NCBI GenBank assembly: GCA_038496445.1
Contig: JALMLS010000417.1
Span: 62,001 to 126,000, forward strand
Length of the DNA stretch: 64,000 nt
Direction: 5' to 3'
Origin: Trichosphaerium sp. ATCC 40318
Lineage: Eukaryota > Discosea > Flabellinia > Trichosidae
Below are positions 11,777 through 24,837 of this stretch, in pieces; position 1 is the first letter of the stretch; every line of letters begins with the position of its first letter. The notes under the pieces are model-generated. The model was given only the letters and a program-made list of their open reading frames with translations, did not search any database and was not told where the DNA came from. The position numbers and the translations under genes are program-made.

Positions 11777-12175
11777 TTATTTTATTAATGCACGGTTGGT
11801 ATCTTGGTCATCATCAAAACATTTAGCTAGTGCATAACAAGGAGTACAAAAGAAACAACAAAGACACTCGCCTCCAGAACTTTCCCTTTCAGTGCACTTA
11901 AAATCTTAAGTTAGTCCCAATACTAAGAGTAAAGCAACATACCTTTGAACAAGCATAGCATGGAGTACAAAAGAAGCAACATAACGCCTCTCCAATGCTC
12001 GCACCTTGACAAATACATTAGCCATGTAGGCGTAGCTTTAAATCAGCAAATACGCCCAAAACCACGTGTGGTTTATTTTTCTTCATTTTCTACTTGCTCG
12101 TTTCAAAAGTGGGTACATACCATATCCTTTACCACCACCGAGTAGTTTACCATCCTTGTTATCGTATGCGCTCAT
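11777..12175 (-). CDS. Small Cys-rich protein with duplicated CCFFCTPCYA motif (PLAC8-like)
   Basis: Three exons. Exon 1 (12175 to about 12119) gives MSAYDNKDGKLLGGGKGYG. Exon 2 gives ASIGEALCCFFCTPCYACSK. Exon 3 gives CTERESSGGECLCCFFCTPC, then YALAKCFDDDQDTNRALIK and TAA at 11779-11777. Introns start GTATGT and end AAG. The doubled CCxxCxPCYA motif resembles the Cys-rich core of PLAC8/cornifelin or CYSTM-type small membrane-associated proteins; a metal-binding or palmitoylated role is possible but inferred. Exons 2 and 3 are alike at DNA level (tgttgcttcttttgtact versus tgttgtttcttttgtact), so the second came from the first by exon duplication. The start codon lies only 12 bases from a rightward ATG at 12188. 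Confidence 0.55.
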
Positions 12176-12187
12176 TTTATATTCGCT

Positions 12188-12497
12188 ATGGTGACATTCT
12201 TCTTCTACATCGTCGACCTTTTCGACTACTGTATTCATCATCCAACTCCAAATACCTTTGCCGGTGTCACTTTCGTTGGTTACCTAACGGGTGGTGTAAA
12301 CTTTTGCATCTATAGTATTGTACGTACTGTCATGCTCATGGTAGTTGTCACGTGAATATTCTGTTGAATTGATGACAATAAGCAAGGTTTTTAAATTGCG
12401 TTCCGTGGTGACTTATCTTGAAATATTGAGAAACACAGATATCACTCTGTGTGCCACAATAAAAACGAAAAGTGCTTATTATACTAATGGCAACTGA
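12188..12497 (+). CDS. Possible small membrane protein, hypothetical
   Basis: ATG at 12188 opens MVTFFFYIVDLFDYCIHHPT, NTFAGVTFVGYLTGGVNF, CIYSI, up to a consensus GTACGT 5' splice site at 12320. A 3' site at CAAG (12386) would continue in frame with VFKLRSVVTYLEILRNTDIT and end TGA at 12495-12497, giving about 80 residues with hydrophobic segments. Without splicing it stops at 12355 after 55 residues. Its start codon is 12 bases from the oppositely oriented Cys-rich gene, leaving no room for a normal promoter, so it may be partial or spurious. Confidence 0.3.
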
Positions 12498-12945
12498 AAA
12501 ATACACAAACGATTGCGTATTGACAACTTCTCAAAATTGTGAGGAATGGTCGAGGTACTTAGGGATATTCGGGATATTTAGTGCCATCCTACGCTTCACC
12601 GTTTCTCACAACGTTAGGTGCGCGGTACACAACATTTTTCTATTTACCGCTGCCTCGGTTGTCAATTTCAAGAATAGTGCCTAAGAACAGTTAGAAGTTA
12701 GGTTTGCCTAACTCTCTGTGAATCAATCACATAGGGGTACAGCCATTTTGACATCACTACAAAATCATAATAAAAAGAGAAGGAAAGCTAGTAACTTGAC
12801 TCGTTAATGATGAAATCTGAACAGACATGAAGAATGCTAGGCAACACATTTAATATCCATAAATTTATTTAAGGTTTGCGGTGTTACTTTAAAAGAAGTG
12901 CGCAAACGTTGGTTAAACTCTGGGTTTACAAAGATTGAATTTTTA

Positions 12946-15264
12946 TTATATTTCTTCAACTTCTTCAACTTCTTCAACTTTTTCAACTTTATCATTATTA
13001 ATTGACGTAACAACATCACTCTTATACTCTTTTTTATCGTTACTACCACCTTCTCCTTTATATTCCCAAGCAACGCCTGTTTCTCCTTGCACAGCCTTAG
13101 TAGCAGGTGTATCACCTAAAAGCAAACATTAACAACACTCCTACTTTCAACAAAGCCAATGATGTTGTACATACCTAATCTACGTTCTAAACCTCTGAAT
13201 GATCTTTCCAAGAACCTCTGAGAGCCCAGAGGCACATTAATGAGCTGTCCATCCGATCGCGTAGCCAATTGTGTTTCATCCGATATGTCTACAAAATCAC
13301 GTTAATTTTATGTTGAATACCACGATAAGCGTGCCTGTTGCGCTCCCTTCTTGTTTATGATTAGAATGAAGTCTTCCATCAACGAGTGAAAATCTCAACT
13401 CGTCTTCGTCTTCATCCTCCTAATTTCTATTTAGCATCGGTGTGTCATTAATATATTCAAGCGTACTGTAATCTCTTTGTCATCTTTGTTTTTTAGCACA
13501 TCTACAAAATTTGTAACAAAGCTCCCATCCCACTCTTTACCTCTAGTCCGGCATTAATATTAGCATAAGGGATGGTAACCCAAAACGAGCTGCAAGCTAG
13601 GGTTTTTAATGGTATTCAATGAACAGCCTTGCACTACGTGATGGAAACAAAGAAAACGAAACGAAATCATCAAATATGGAAAATAACTTCGGCGAATTTT
13701 TTTTTGTTGGCCCAAAATCTCACTTAATAAGTCTTACCTGACTAATGCCAGCTCTAGCTCAAATGGTGTGATAATAGGCTTCAAATAATCTGATGATAAA
13801 ACAAGAACAGTCTCAGGGCATGCAATGTATACAAATATATCAATTTCTAAAAAATTTGCTAGCTTCGCTACATTCAGTTTACCAACGACTAGCACATAGT
13901 GCTTCTTTCCAGCACTCTTAATAACTGATTTAACGTGTTCAATAATGTCCATGAATCGAGCTAAAACAGTTAAGTTAGAAAGAGCTTAGGATGCAAGTAG
14001 TGATGTGGTGACTACGCACAGACTGATAGTGTGCCAACTAAAATACCAATAACTTGAGCATCTTTTGCTTTCTCAACAAGATAATACCGTTTCATTAACA
14101 ATCTGTTCACTTTTTGTTCTTGTAGAGTAATCTTATCTTCCTTAGGTTCATATGTATATACCTAGATGTACAGTAGATCGGTTAATAATGAGCAAGTCAA
14201 TTAATTCGTTGTAGGTACAAAAAACCAAATCGTACAACACTTGAACGGAAGGGTAGAGTAAAATCCAGTGTTGTACACGCTTTTCTTCCATAAAAGACGA
14301 AATAACACGGAAAAATATTAAGCAACAATGAGTCTTACCTTTGTTTTGTTGAAAGATAACATCAAGTTTGTGAGTGTAGTGCTTCTTGGACTTATGAATA
14401 ATATTTTATATTGTTCCATTGTTTTCCCTTCAGGCAAGTACCACTCCCTTCCAACAAACGTAAATGCATCACTAGTTGGTTTATCAGGTTGTTCTTCCTC
14501 TTTTTCTTTATGAATGACAACGCCTTCGTTCTCTACAGCGACGTGAACTGATTTTTGAGGTTCGTCTGGTATTATTGCGTTAGGAAATGCCTTTGATATC
14601 ATTGGTCCTATTGACGATATTGTATCTGCGTAGGCATAGTTGTAAAGGAGAATAAAATTTTCTTCTGCAGAAAATGTTTTTTGACATGCTTCAACAAGTT
14701 TTTTGGCGTTGATAGAGCGTTTTCCATAAACATAGCGCACTGATGTACGACTTGCACTAGTCTTAGTCAGTACCAGAGCATTTTAGTCGAAACGTACGGA
14801 GATTGGCAGCTATTACCATAGTGTATTAAAAAATCTGCGTTAGCGTGCTCTGCGGCTACCTACAAACAATTTTAGCTCAGCACACTCCCAGACGCGTACT
14901 TCATCTACACAACAACATCCATATGATGTATCACCCAAAATAAATACCTAACAACGCGTTAGCAATTAAATGTAAAATAGCAGAACAATTACCTCGCTCA
15001 AGGTATGAGTGCGTAGGTATTGTGATATATACGCGGAATCAGGAAGCATTTCATCAGGAAATTGTAGTGCTATCTAAAAAGCGTTAAATTAACATCAAAA
15101 CGCGCTCGAACCTTCTTATACCCGTGTTTTTTAATATCCTTCACAGTTTCTTCAAGTTCATAGTATTCCTCAATACTACAACCACGTTCTTGAGAAATTG
15201 TTTGTACAGTACGCTGAATCACCGATTGAGCGTCATTTGAAAACGCTGACGCCGGTTCGCTCAT
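12946..15264 (-). CDS. DPH2: Diphthamide biosynthesis protein 2
   Basis: DPH2 pairs with DPH1 in the cytosolic 4Fe-4S radical enzyme that starts diphthamide synthesis on elongation factor 2. Exon 1 starts MSEPASAFSNDAQSVIQRTV and has YYELEETVKDIKKHGYKKV; the next exon continues IALQFPDEMLPDSAYISQYL, the family's KVALQFPDE motif. The middle exon (14318-14740) has YVYGKRSINAKKLVEACQ and FILLYNYAYADTI. Later exons have RYYLVEKAKDAQVIGILVGT, KKHYVLVVGKLNVAKLANFL, EIDIFVYIACPE and ITPFELELALVR, all standard DPH2 landmarks. The C-terminus has RGLERRLG and TKAVQGETGVAWEYKGE, then a short repetitive VEEVEEVEEI tail encoded by a cttcaa microsatellite; stop at 12948-12946. About eight introns. The YVYGKRSINAKK region follows DPH2, not DPH1. 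The intact ends and motifs suggest a functional gene. Confidence 0.85.
12948..12982. repeat. cttcaa microsatellite inside the DPH2 3' end
   Basis: Repeated cttcttcaa/cttcaa units on the + strand encode the Glu/Val run (VEEVEEVEEI) that ends DPH2. Such a run can vary in length between strains. Confidence 0.6.
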
Positions 15265-15602
15265 TGTAGCACGGTGTACAGCTTTTTTTTTGAAATCAAC
15301 TTAACACGCTCTAAGTCAGAAGCTGTTTTTGACTTGTGTGATTTTTCTTTTCGCAAAATAGTACTTGTTTATTGAATAACAGGTATTGGTTTATGATATT
15401 ATAGACTCAAGATTGGTTTTGGCGTTTGTTGGTATGATTTATCAGTATTTTTCTCTTTTTTTTTTTTCGCATGACATTTCAACCAACAGCCACTTTGTTA
15501 TGTTTTTTTACGCTTGTTTTATCCGAAATTGGGTGTACTTTTCAAAAACTGCGAACATTAACCTTTCCAACGTCAAGCTAAATATTCGACAACACGTGAA
15601 AA
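15265..15602. other. Divergent promoter region of DPH2 and the Rab gene
   Basis: Separates the leftward DPH2 start from the rightward Rab32-like start. AT-rich, with a CACGTG at 15592-15597 just upstream of the Rab ATG. Open frames here look like chance. Confidence 0.35.
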
Positions 15603-16713
15603 ATGATGGACTTGCCTACACAGTTATTTTGTAAAATAATAGTAGTTGGTGATTCTGGTACAGGGAAAACTTCACTTATCAGGTACTTCGCGACGTTATC
15701 TATAAAGTAATAACACTACCAAGACGTTATACGCAAGGAGAGTTTACAGAACATTTCAAGGTACGTTTGTACAGACCCAAAAAAAAATCACGTGACCAAA
15801 AAAAAACTGCTAACGAAATTCCGATGTTTGTTTTGTAGGCTACTATTGGCGTTGACTTTGCGTTACATACTGTGCAATGGGAAAAAACAGAAATAAAGCT
15901 GCAGATATGGTACGGTTTAAAGTTTGCTATTGGCATTTATAGTTTTGATAGGGATATTGCTGGACAAGACAGAGCTTGTAATATGACCCGCATTTATTAT
16001 AAAGTACGATAGTAGATAAATGATTGTTGTTAATAAAAATGTGATAGGAGGCTACTGGTGCTTTAGTAGTGTTTGACTGCACCAAAATGGTATGTAAACA
16101 ACCATGCTTTCTTGTCATAACAGCATATCAAGAAAAGTTTAGAGAAGGCTGTACTGTGGAAGAGAGATATAGAAAATAAAGGTACCAAGATCCAAACACC
16201 AATTTTTTTTTGAAGCCCGAATTGCTTTATTATTTTATTCGTTGTGTTTCAAGGTCCAGACAACTCTATACTAACTTATAACTTTGAAGTGAATCTCCCA
16301 GATTCTGATTCGCCAATACCTACCATACTTATTGCAAACAAGATTGATGAAGTCGAAAAATCAGTGAGTAACTTTTTTCTGTTTTTTATTTCGACTCCAC
16401 AAACCTCATTTTAATTTTATTGTTAGGCGGAGTATAAGCTTAACTTCAGGTCTAAGATGGATTCGTGGATACAACAACAAAATTTTAGTGGATTTCAAGA
16501 AGCTAGTGCAAAGACTGGGAGAACGTGGCCATTGCTTTTGAAAAACTAGTTGCCCAAATGATGTGTATGTACTGTTTTTTTTTCGCTACTAGGTTTTTTA
16601 CTAAATGCTGTAATTTAGCTTCTGTGAGAACACAACCAAGCACTTCAAAGAAACAAAATGGTACAGTATCATTAGACAAAAGCTCTGACGAGCGAGGAAG
16701 ATGTTGTTCTTGA
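15603..16713 (+). CDS. Rab32/38-like small GTPase
   Basis: Rab32-family GTPases control traffic to lysosome-related organelles and mitochondria-ER contacts. Exon 1 (15603-15682) encodes MMDLPTQLFCKIIVVGDSGT then GKTSLI, the P-loop. Later exons give RYTQGEFTEHFKATIGVDFA (switch I; the IGVDFAL type is typical of Rab32), LQIWDIAGQD followed by MTRIYYKEATGALVVFDCTK (DIAGQ rather than DTAGQ is the Rab32/38/29 signature), PTILIANKIDE (NKxD) and EASAKTGENV (SAK). The C-terminus ends RGRCCS, a Cys-Cys prenylation site. About seven short introns; one contains TCACGTGA at 15788. In this protein the Arg after DIAGQ is kept (DIAGQDRACNMT). Confidence 0.85.
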
Positions 16714-16867
16714 GCAAGAATGGAGAATCTACCACAGAACATTCTAAACGTCTCAGTTATAAGGCAATGCTTGTATTGTATTTACTAGTTAAAATAACCA
16801 TGGAACATCTTGTAGCTGTACTTTGTAACGTAATAAATATACCTAACACCTAGCATATCGAGCATCT

Positions 16868-17126
16868 ATGCATAACAATCAAACCTTTTTTTTTTTTGGC
16901 ATTGTAGTTCTGTACTTTTTTTGGCACTCGGAAATACTATTATCATTGAACAAGCAATCAATGACTTTGAACATCGAAAAATCAAGAAAGTAAGTTAATA
17001 CAGTGTTGTTACTTGAAAGCGGTTTCGAGTGTTTATTGAATGTAATTCAGCTGAAACAGAATTATATGGGAAGGTGAACGAACGTTGCAAGTTGCAATTT
17101 GGGCTGCTAAATCCGAAAAAACTTGA
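16868..17126 (+). CDS. 62-residue single-pass membrane protein, hypothetical
   Basis: Two exons: 16868-16989 and 17060-17126, joined at GTAAGT..ACAG; together they make exactly 63 codons including TGA. The product begins MHNNQTFFFFGIVVLYFFWH, one membrane helix, and ends KIIWEGERTLQVAIWAAKSE then KT. Too short for a standard open-frame search. The good splice sites, preserved frame and amphipathic tail argue for a real gene, perhaps an organelle membrane subunit; not recognised. Confidence 0.45.
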
Positions 17127-17403
17127 CGTTGCAACTATTGTCATTGTTTAATGGCCTTTAACAGTATTAAAGCGAGACAGAGTTCCACGTGAAGTTCTCA
17201 TGATTTAGCCGTGGGTTTAGTGAACATATCGACGAAGAACCGCCTCTCCTAAAACGACTGTTCAAGCCCTGATTCGTTTAGTTTTCTCTGTGTAATATCA
17301 AGCAGTTTGAGGTTTCGTTTTAGGTGCCTGTCTTCCAACCATTGGCGGTGTTTTCTATGAACACAGAATTATCAAATACATTAAACTCAAACACCAACCT
17401 ACA

Positions 17404-18126
17404 ATGCAGCTTATCCTCCTTTTACTATCTTGTTTATTGTATACATCACTCGCATGTTCTTGCATACGAAGAAGCGAGGAACAAATTTATTGCGATGCCG
17501 ATAGCGTTATGAGAGTCAGAATATTATTCGAATGGCTTCCTTCGCCAGGTGTGTCAACCAGAAGATTCTTGGCGGAAGTAACAAGAATGCATAAGCACCC
17601 TAGTGGTTCAGTTGATTACATAAACATCGTTACAGGGTACGTTATTCATAAAGTAGTGACTTTAACACGATAATTATAGAGGCAATTCAGCTGCATGTGG
17701 CGTTGACTTTCAAATTGGTCGTGTAAGTAAAAGAATCACGTGGTTTTTTTTGTGCGAAAAAAACTAATCGATACTTACTGGATATTCTAGGAGTATCTCG
17801 TACCAGGTAGTGTTATCTCTCCTGCTACCCCAAATGATATTCGTGTTAACAGTTGCGGAATGCTTAACTTTTGTAATGTTCCAAACGCTGGTAACATCGA
17901 CTGTCGGAATCCAGAGCCTCCTGTTGATTTAGACGATTGTGTTAATTGTCCTATTGTTCAACGTCAGTGTAGCTTTACTTGTAGCTTATGCCTCAATGTA
18001 CCAAGAACATGTACCTCTTGTGCTTCATCCAGATGTTGTGACAATATCATATGCTGGAGGTCTGATACATGCACTGAGGGTTGCACCAGATCGAACTGTT
18101 GTGGCACTCATTGTGTACCTAATTAA
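17404..18126 (+). CDS. Secreted TIMP/netrin-like (NTR) domain protein with Cys-rich tail
   Basis: Signal peptide MQLILLLLSCLLYTSLACSC; after cleavage the mature protein would start with Cys-x-Cys, as in TIMPs. It continues with EEQIYCDADSVMRVRILFEW, close to the TIMP/NTR pattern YCDADFVIRA.V, then SAACGVDFQIGR and EYLVPGSV (compare ACG..L..G.EYL..G). Exons are about 17404-17637, 17679-17722 and 17791-18126. The last exon reads VNSCGMLNFC and then becomes strongly Cys-rich, rather than showing the normal TIMP C-terminal domain. TIMPs block metalloproteases through their N-terminal Cys; the same geometry is present here, but inhibition is inferred. NTR domains also occur in other secreted proteins. 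It probably acts outside the cell. Confidence 0.6.
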
Positions 18127-18300
18127 AAATAAACTATTGTCCCCGCCACAACCTTGAATAGTTCAAAGGAATCGTGTACCTTCCGTTAGTTTTCTACATT
18201 GATATAATGTGTACGGCGTATCAGTGACATCTCGTTTATTTTCACTGAAGCCTTTCTCAGTCAAAGTTTAGCTAAACTGTCAGTCAGGCAAAGCTTTTGG

Positions 18301-21300
18301 ATGTGGTGGTACCACATCACATTGCTTGTAGTTATTTTCACTGTACGCTGTTACTCTTGCGCGATACCGATTAATGCTGACCAACAGCTCGGCAAACACG
18401 GTATGTTTTTTATGTTTACGAGTTTAAAACGGGTTTTAATAATATCTAGACAAAATAATCCAGGACGCGTCTGGAGGCAATTCTGTTGGTATTCTCTACG
18501 GTTGGGACAGCAGTACGAAACGCTGCGTAATGACATTGTTATTTTGTTGCTAAATTAGCCTAAAACGCGATATAATACGTATTAATCGCTTTTAGACTTA
18601 TTTTCTTGGCGAATACTTGGTCATAAAGAGCTGTGTGGCAATTTAACCTTAGCTATTCACAGCAACGTTCATTTGCGTTCCGTACGCGTTAATTTTCGTC
18701 AGTGAGGGCTTACCAGTTGTTACCAACAAGGGAAACTTTTACTTCGCTCAACCATTGCTGAACCTATCAAAATGGACAGTTTCTAATGATGGGAACCTCA
18801 CACAATCTTGGAGTATCCCTTGGACAAATCTAACCAATTATGAGTCAATACAATACGAGAAATTTGGCAAATATTTAGGATCAAATAGTACGCACTTGGT
18901 GTACAGTGTGGGGAGGCTATTGCTAGGTATTATAGACACAACAGGCCCAATTGATACATATATTAATGAAAAGGCACAAACATGTAATATTACACGTGCC
19001 CTTTGCGATTTTTCGGGATGTAATCCACAAGTCAAATATGATATGAGTCCTATTACTGTTGATGGTGACCGCATACTGGTACGTGATTGTTGGTTTGTAT
19101 TTTAGTATATTTATATCCAAGTGGTATTGATTGATTTGTTAAAAGGTCGTATTGAGGAGTGATTGGTTAGGAATTGGATTGGTACTGTGTTTTGTTTTTA
19201 ACGAGATGTCCAAGTTACAGAATTTTTTTTTGTTGGTTTTTGGTGCTTTTCTGACAACTTATAGGGTGTATATGCTTTGAAGTGGAAGTACAATAGTAGT
19301 TGTAGTGTAGAGTATATCGTACATGATTCATACAGACGGAGTACTTTATGTACGTGACAGTTCAAATCATTCAAATTCTCCTTTTTTTCTCGCTCACAGA
19401 AAAACCTTTTTGTTGGTGGAAACAAAGTAATTGAGCATAAACAGTAATCCCGTGTCTTCAAAAAAAACCAAATTACTTTGAAATGTAACCGTTCTCTGAC
19501 AGAAAATAGGTATGATTCGTGGCGATGCTAAAGTTGCTATTGTGAGGGATGAAGAGAACTTATTCTTTTTTAATACTACAAATGGGCATGCAATAGATCA
19601 AAAAAAACTGTTACATACAACATGTGGTATTCCTTGTGATTACTTTGGACCAACAAATCAAAGTTGTTTTTACTATTGGAAAAAGCCTTCCCTTTACAAA
19701 GAAGACAAATTCCTTACAAGAGTTTCGCTTTCATTTGAAAAAGATGATCGTATTTCCTTATCTGAACTATCTATGTTCTCATCTCATGAATATCCTATAC
19801 AAAGAGTTATACCAGCAGGCAACTACACAATTTATGATCACGGAAAGAAAAAGCCTTCTGACTCTAATGATCTTGTATGATTTATGTTGTTTTTTTTTAT
19901 GTAAAGTCATGATTGCGAAACTAACTCTTGTGCTAGTTTTATATAATCCAGAGGAATAGTCGTCCAGGGTAACCCAATACATTTTACATATTTCTTTCTG
20001 TACTAATAACATACATAGTTATTCTTTGGATAATAAACTATGTACACGCAAAACATACCATAATACAACCAATGACATACTTCCTTGTTTGTTTTGCCCT
20101 ATGAATACCTTTTTAGCGTACGTTACCTTGCTATTCCAAAGATCTCATTGGAACTACAATTAGGTCTGAAACGGCATCTAAACCATGTGCGAAGTGTCCT
20201 GAATATGCGTATTGTCCATGCGGGTCCTTAAAGCCAGTAAACAAATCAATACTCGAAAAACCATATTCGACTTTTTACGCTTTTCCCGAACTTCATCAAG
20301 CAACAATACAGAATCAGTATTTTACTCAATTAGCTGATATACATGGTATATTCTTTCCACTAGCTGTGGTTTTATTTCTATTGACAATGTTACTTGGTCT
20401 TATTTCTTGTACATGTAATTACTTTGAACGCACTTCACTTAGTAAAGTGCTACAAAAAGTAGACATGTACAAGTCTCCATATACCGTTGATAAAAACGAT
20501 TATATCGTATATACGGGATCTTCTGTGGGTGGTATGATAAGTATATTAGCATGTGGGTTCATGATATTAGGTACAGACTTATTATTAGAAAACGTTTGTT
20601 CTTATTTTTTTCTGAAATTTGTTTAAGTTCATGTACTAATACAACATGAGCCTCAATTGCTTTTTTTTGCGTTTTATGTATCTGTTGATTTCTAAAAGAG
20701 TTTATTCGCAATTGATTAACATCTTTTGTATTAGGTATTGTAGCTCTTGCAAATATCTATATTGACTTTAAGCCATTACCTTATGCACCCAATACTTTGG
20801 ATTATGTTAAATCGCTTAACACTGAAAGGAAGAAAACTACACAAGCGTTTTTTGCAATGGATGAAGATGTAAAGTCTGTTTACAACGGACTTAAGTATGC
20901 AAGAGTATCCCAAGGTTTCAGTTTTTTTAAACCCTTTTTTCTCTTAGAAAGAACCTGGTAGAGTTACGTATCACGCTGCTAGATGTCGATGTATCATCAT
21001 GTTACAGCGCTCATGCTTTTAGAATATTTAAAGATGGTTTAGATATCACAAACAATGTAAAAGAAACAGTGTACGCCCAATGACGTCGTGTTTTTTCGCT
21101 TATTTTTTTTTATTAGATATGTTTATTGGGATCCTCCCAATGCAATAGAAATTACCTTGAATGTTACTTCCGATTTTGGAGAAGTAAGAAATTATAGTAT
21201 TGTTGCAGATAAAGGATGTGTTGTACATGCAAGTGTTGTGGACATCACGTTAGATACATTGAAAACGCAATATCATAGTAAGTTACTTCTTTGTTGTTCT

Positions 21301-22027
21301 CCTTTTCTAATGTATGTAGAATCGCGTCTTAAACATGTATTACATAGAAGCATGTCTTATTTACTTACTGGTAAATATGAGCTTGTAGTAGAGTTTGTAC
21401 CGTTCATACGTAGAACGATAGAGAACGGAGAAACATCTCATACAGGTATTAGTCCAATTGTTTTTTTTTAATACTTATTCACTTGACTAAGACTTCCATA
21501 GGATACACCGGTTTCTACCAAGAATTGAATACAATTCAACAACCATGTCATTGCAATAACTCATGTATTTACTTAGAAGAAAGAAATACCAGGTATACGA
21601 AAGAAAAAGAACAAGTATTTGAGAATTTTTTGGTTCTATTTTTCAGAATAACACGTGATTTGTTTATTGCCTGCATTTTTTTTACCGAACCCAGCTATAA
21701 CCAAGTGTATCATGTTTTTCGCTCAAAAAGCTATTACCAGCATCATAAGCATATCACGTTTTTTTCGTCTTACTGATACAATAGGCTTGATGTTATCTTG
21801 AAGCATGCTTCAGTATTTGTTGAAGAAACAGAGTCTATGAATATAAATAGCTCTGATCTTGTTTTGGGCATGGTAGTCATAGTAACACTTGTATATAATA
21901 TTGGTTCTTTTGCACGTAGTCTTCTAACAAATGCAACACGGGCGATTGTAAAAAGAAAGAAAAAAGGTTCAAAAAGAAAGACCAAAAACGAGGACGAGAA
22001 ACCTTTAATGACCGACTGGATAACCTA
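18301..22027 (+). CDS. Multi-pass surface membrane glycoprotein, family not recognised
   Basis: Signal peptide MWWYHITLLVVIFTVRCYSC (exon 1, 18301-18400). The next exon has GGNSVGILYGWDS, beta-propeller-like. Further luminal exons (18700-19100, 19510-19880) are rich in NxT/S and Cys: TNKGNFYFAQPLLNLSKWTV, ITRALCDFSGCNPQVKYD, LLHTTCGIPCDYFG. A CAKCPEYAYCPCG motif precedes the first strong helix, FFPLAVVLFLLTMLLGLIS (about 20350). A second helix is at about 20530-20590. Then comes a long luminal loop (about 20740-21600), a Cys-rich PCHCNNSCIYLEE motif, a third helix LVLGMVVIVTLVYNIGSF and a basic tail KRKKKGSKRKTKNEDEKP ending at 22027. Splicing at 18480-18750 is ambiguous: one reading stops early (LGEYLVIKSCVAI), another continues. 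It may be two genes, the first a short NTR-like relative of its neighbour. Confidence 0.45.
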
Positions 22028-22727
22028 GTGTATTTGGTGATGTAATAAATATACAAAATAGTTCCTATTGAGGTTGTAGTTATGTGCAAAACCGGTTTCA
22101 CGGAGTGGTTACAGGCACGTGAAACTCAAGTTAGAATACTTATTTAGTCATTCAAACAGCAGCTTTGGACATGAGATGCAAGTGGTGTTTTGTTTGGTGT
22201 TGTTACGAGGTACATAACGTTAACTCACATACGTGACATTATTAAAAAAGCGATGGATCAAGCTACATATTCGAACACTGAAAACTGAAAAAAACTTCAA
22301 GTACAACTATGTAAAAGTGAATCGCTTTGTTTTATGCTTTACTACTTGCTCTGTTATTAGCGCTACCCCACGTGCTTATAAACATGCACCACATTAGCCT
22401 ATTAGTGGGTTTTTAAGACGTTAAACTATGTCATAAATGAATGGTTTAAAGTGATTAGCAGTTTCGTAGTGGCTATTGAAGGTTTTCTTTTTTCTCGCTT
22501 CTCCTTTAACCTTTTACAGTTGTCATATAAATAACGTAAAAGCCTGAGCCATAGGTTTTCATACAGCGAGTCCTTTTTGGCGTCTCGCAATCATTCACAC
22601 TGTACGCTGAAAATCAATGAGAGCAGAGTATTTTTCAGAAAATTGAAAAATTCCGCTCACTGTGTTACGTTTACACTTCATTATTACAAGGATCAAACCT
22701 CAGTAACAACACAAAAAAACAACAATC
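22028..22727. other. Actin upstream region
   Basis: No coding frame. Contains CACGTG at about 22115 and 22370 and a TATAAATA at 22526. It should carry the actin promoter and a 5' UTR ending in an A/C-rich stretch (acaacacaaaaaaacaacaatc) just before the ATG. Confidence 0.4.
22526..22533 (+). promoter_or_regulatory. Possible TATA box of actin
   Basis: TATAAATA, about 200 bases upstream of the actin ATG, in a non-coding stretch. The transcription start is not visible, so this is only a candidate. Confidence 0.25.
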
Positions 22728-24177
<1,450 letters not shown>

Positions 24178-24314
24178 GTGCCTAACTACCCTTGTTTACC
24201 TACTTGTAAATGTAGAACCAATAAACATTTATTAACTCTACTGCTTTTCGTTTATTTTTTGCTATACATGTAATTTGTTCCGTACCCGTTCTGCTTAAAT
24301 CACTAGCTGTACAA

Positions 24315-24530
24315 ATGAAGTGCACTTTGTTTGCTCTTGTTAATGATGTAATCAACAGCTCACCTCCTACGCCATATCCTACAACACTCTCTCAGTCAAT
24401 TGCTGCTCCAATTGTACCAACAACTGCTGCTACAACTGACCCAACAGTGCCAAGTGCTCCATCTTCAGCTTTTACAATGGTCTTTTTCGGCTGTTTTGTA
24501 CTACTGTTTTGGCAAGTAGTTTGTAAATGA
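24315..24530 (+). CDS. Small Pro/Thr/Ser-rich protein with C-terminal hydrophobic anchor
   Basis: Frame of 71 codons: MKCTLFALVNDVIN, then a mucin-like stretch rich in P, T, S and A (PIVPTTAATTDPTVPSAP), then a terminal hydrophobic segment FTMVFFGCFVLLFWQVV ending CK. The layout (mucin-like stalk, hydrophobic end) matches GPI-anchored surface proteins such as the one at 46816-48103, but the N-terminus is a poor signal peptide, so a first exon may be missing. Lies 137 bases after actin. Confidence 0.4.
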   Translation: MKCTLFALVNDVINSSPPTPYPTTLSQSIAAPIVPTTAATTDPTVPSAPSSAFTMVFFGCFVLLFWQVVCK

Positions 24531-24837
24531 AACCAATACTCAAGATTCTTCAGTCAAACTTTCGGTGTTAAGTTTAAACGCACGTCAACAATCGGATAAG
24601 AATGTAACAGGGTCTCGCTCATAAATTTCAGGTTCTTTACTATTTTAGGTACATCACCTTTTTCGCTCTAAACGGTCGGGTGGCTGTAAGTAACGCACAT
24701 CTAAAGGGCACAAAAAAATACAGTGACATCTTTTGATGACTTAATGTTATTGTAACTGGTGAATGTGATTCAGTTTACTTATATGTGTTGAAAGTAAATC
24801 TGTTTAATTTGGGGAATACAAACGTATTCACTTTGTG
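24531..24837. other. Convergent spacer
   Basis: Between a rightward and a leftward stop codon. No feature seen. Confidence 0.3.

Noticed and set aside
12487-12684. 66-codon frame starting MATEKYTNDC
   Set aside because: Overlaps the alternative frame of the 12188 gene, lacks any domain, and an intron inside it cannot be confirmed.
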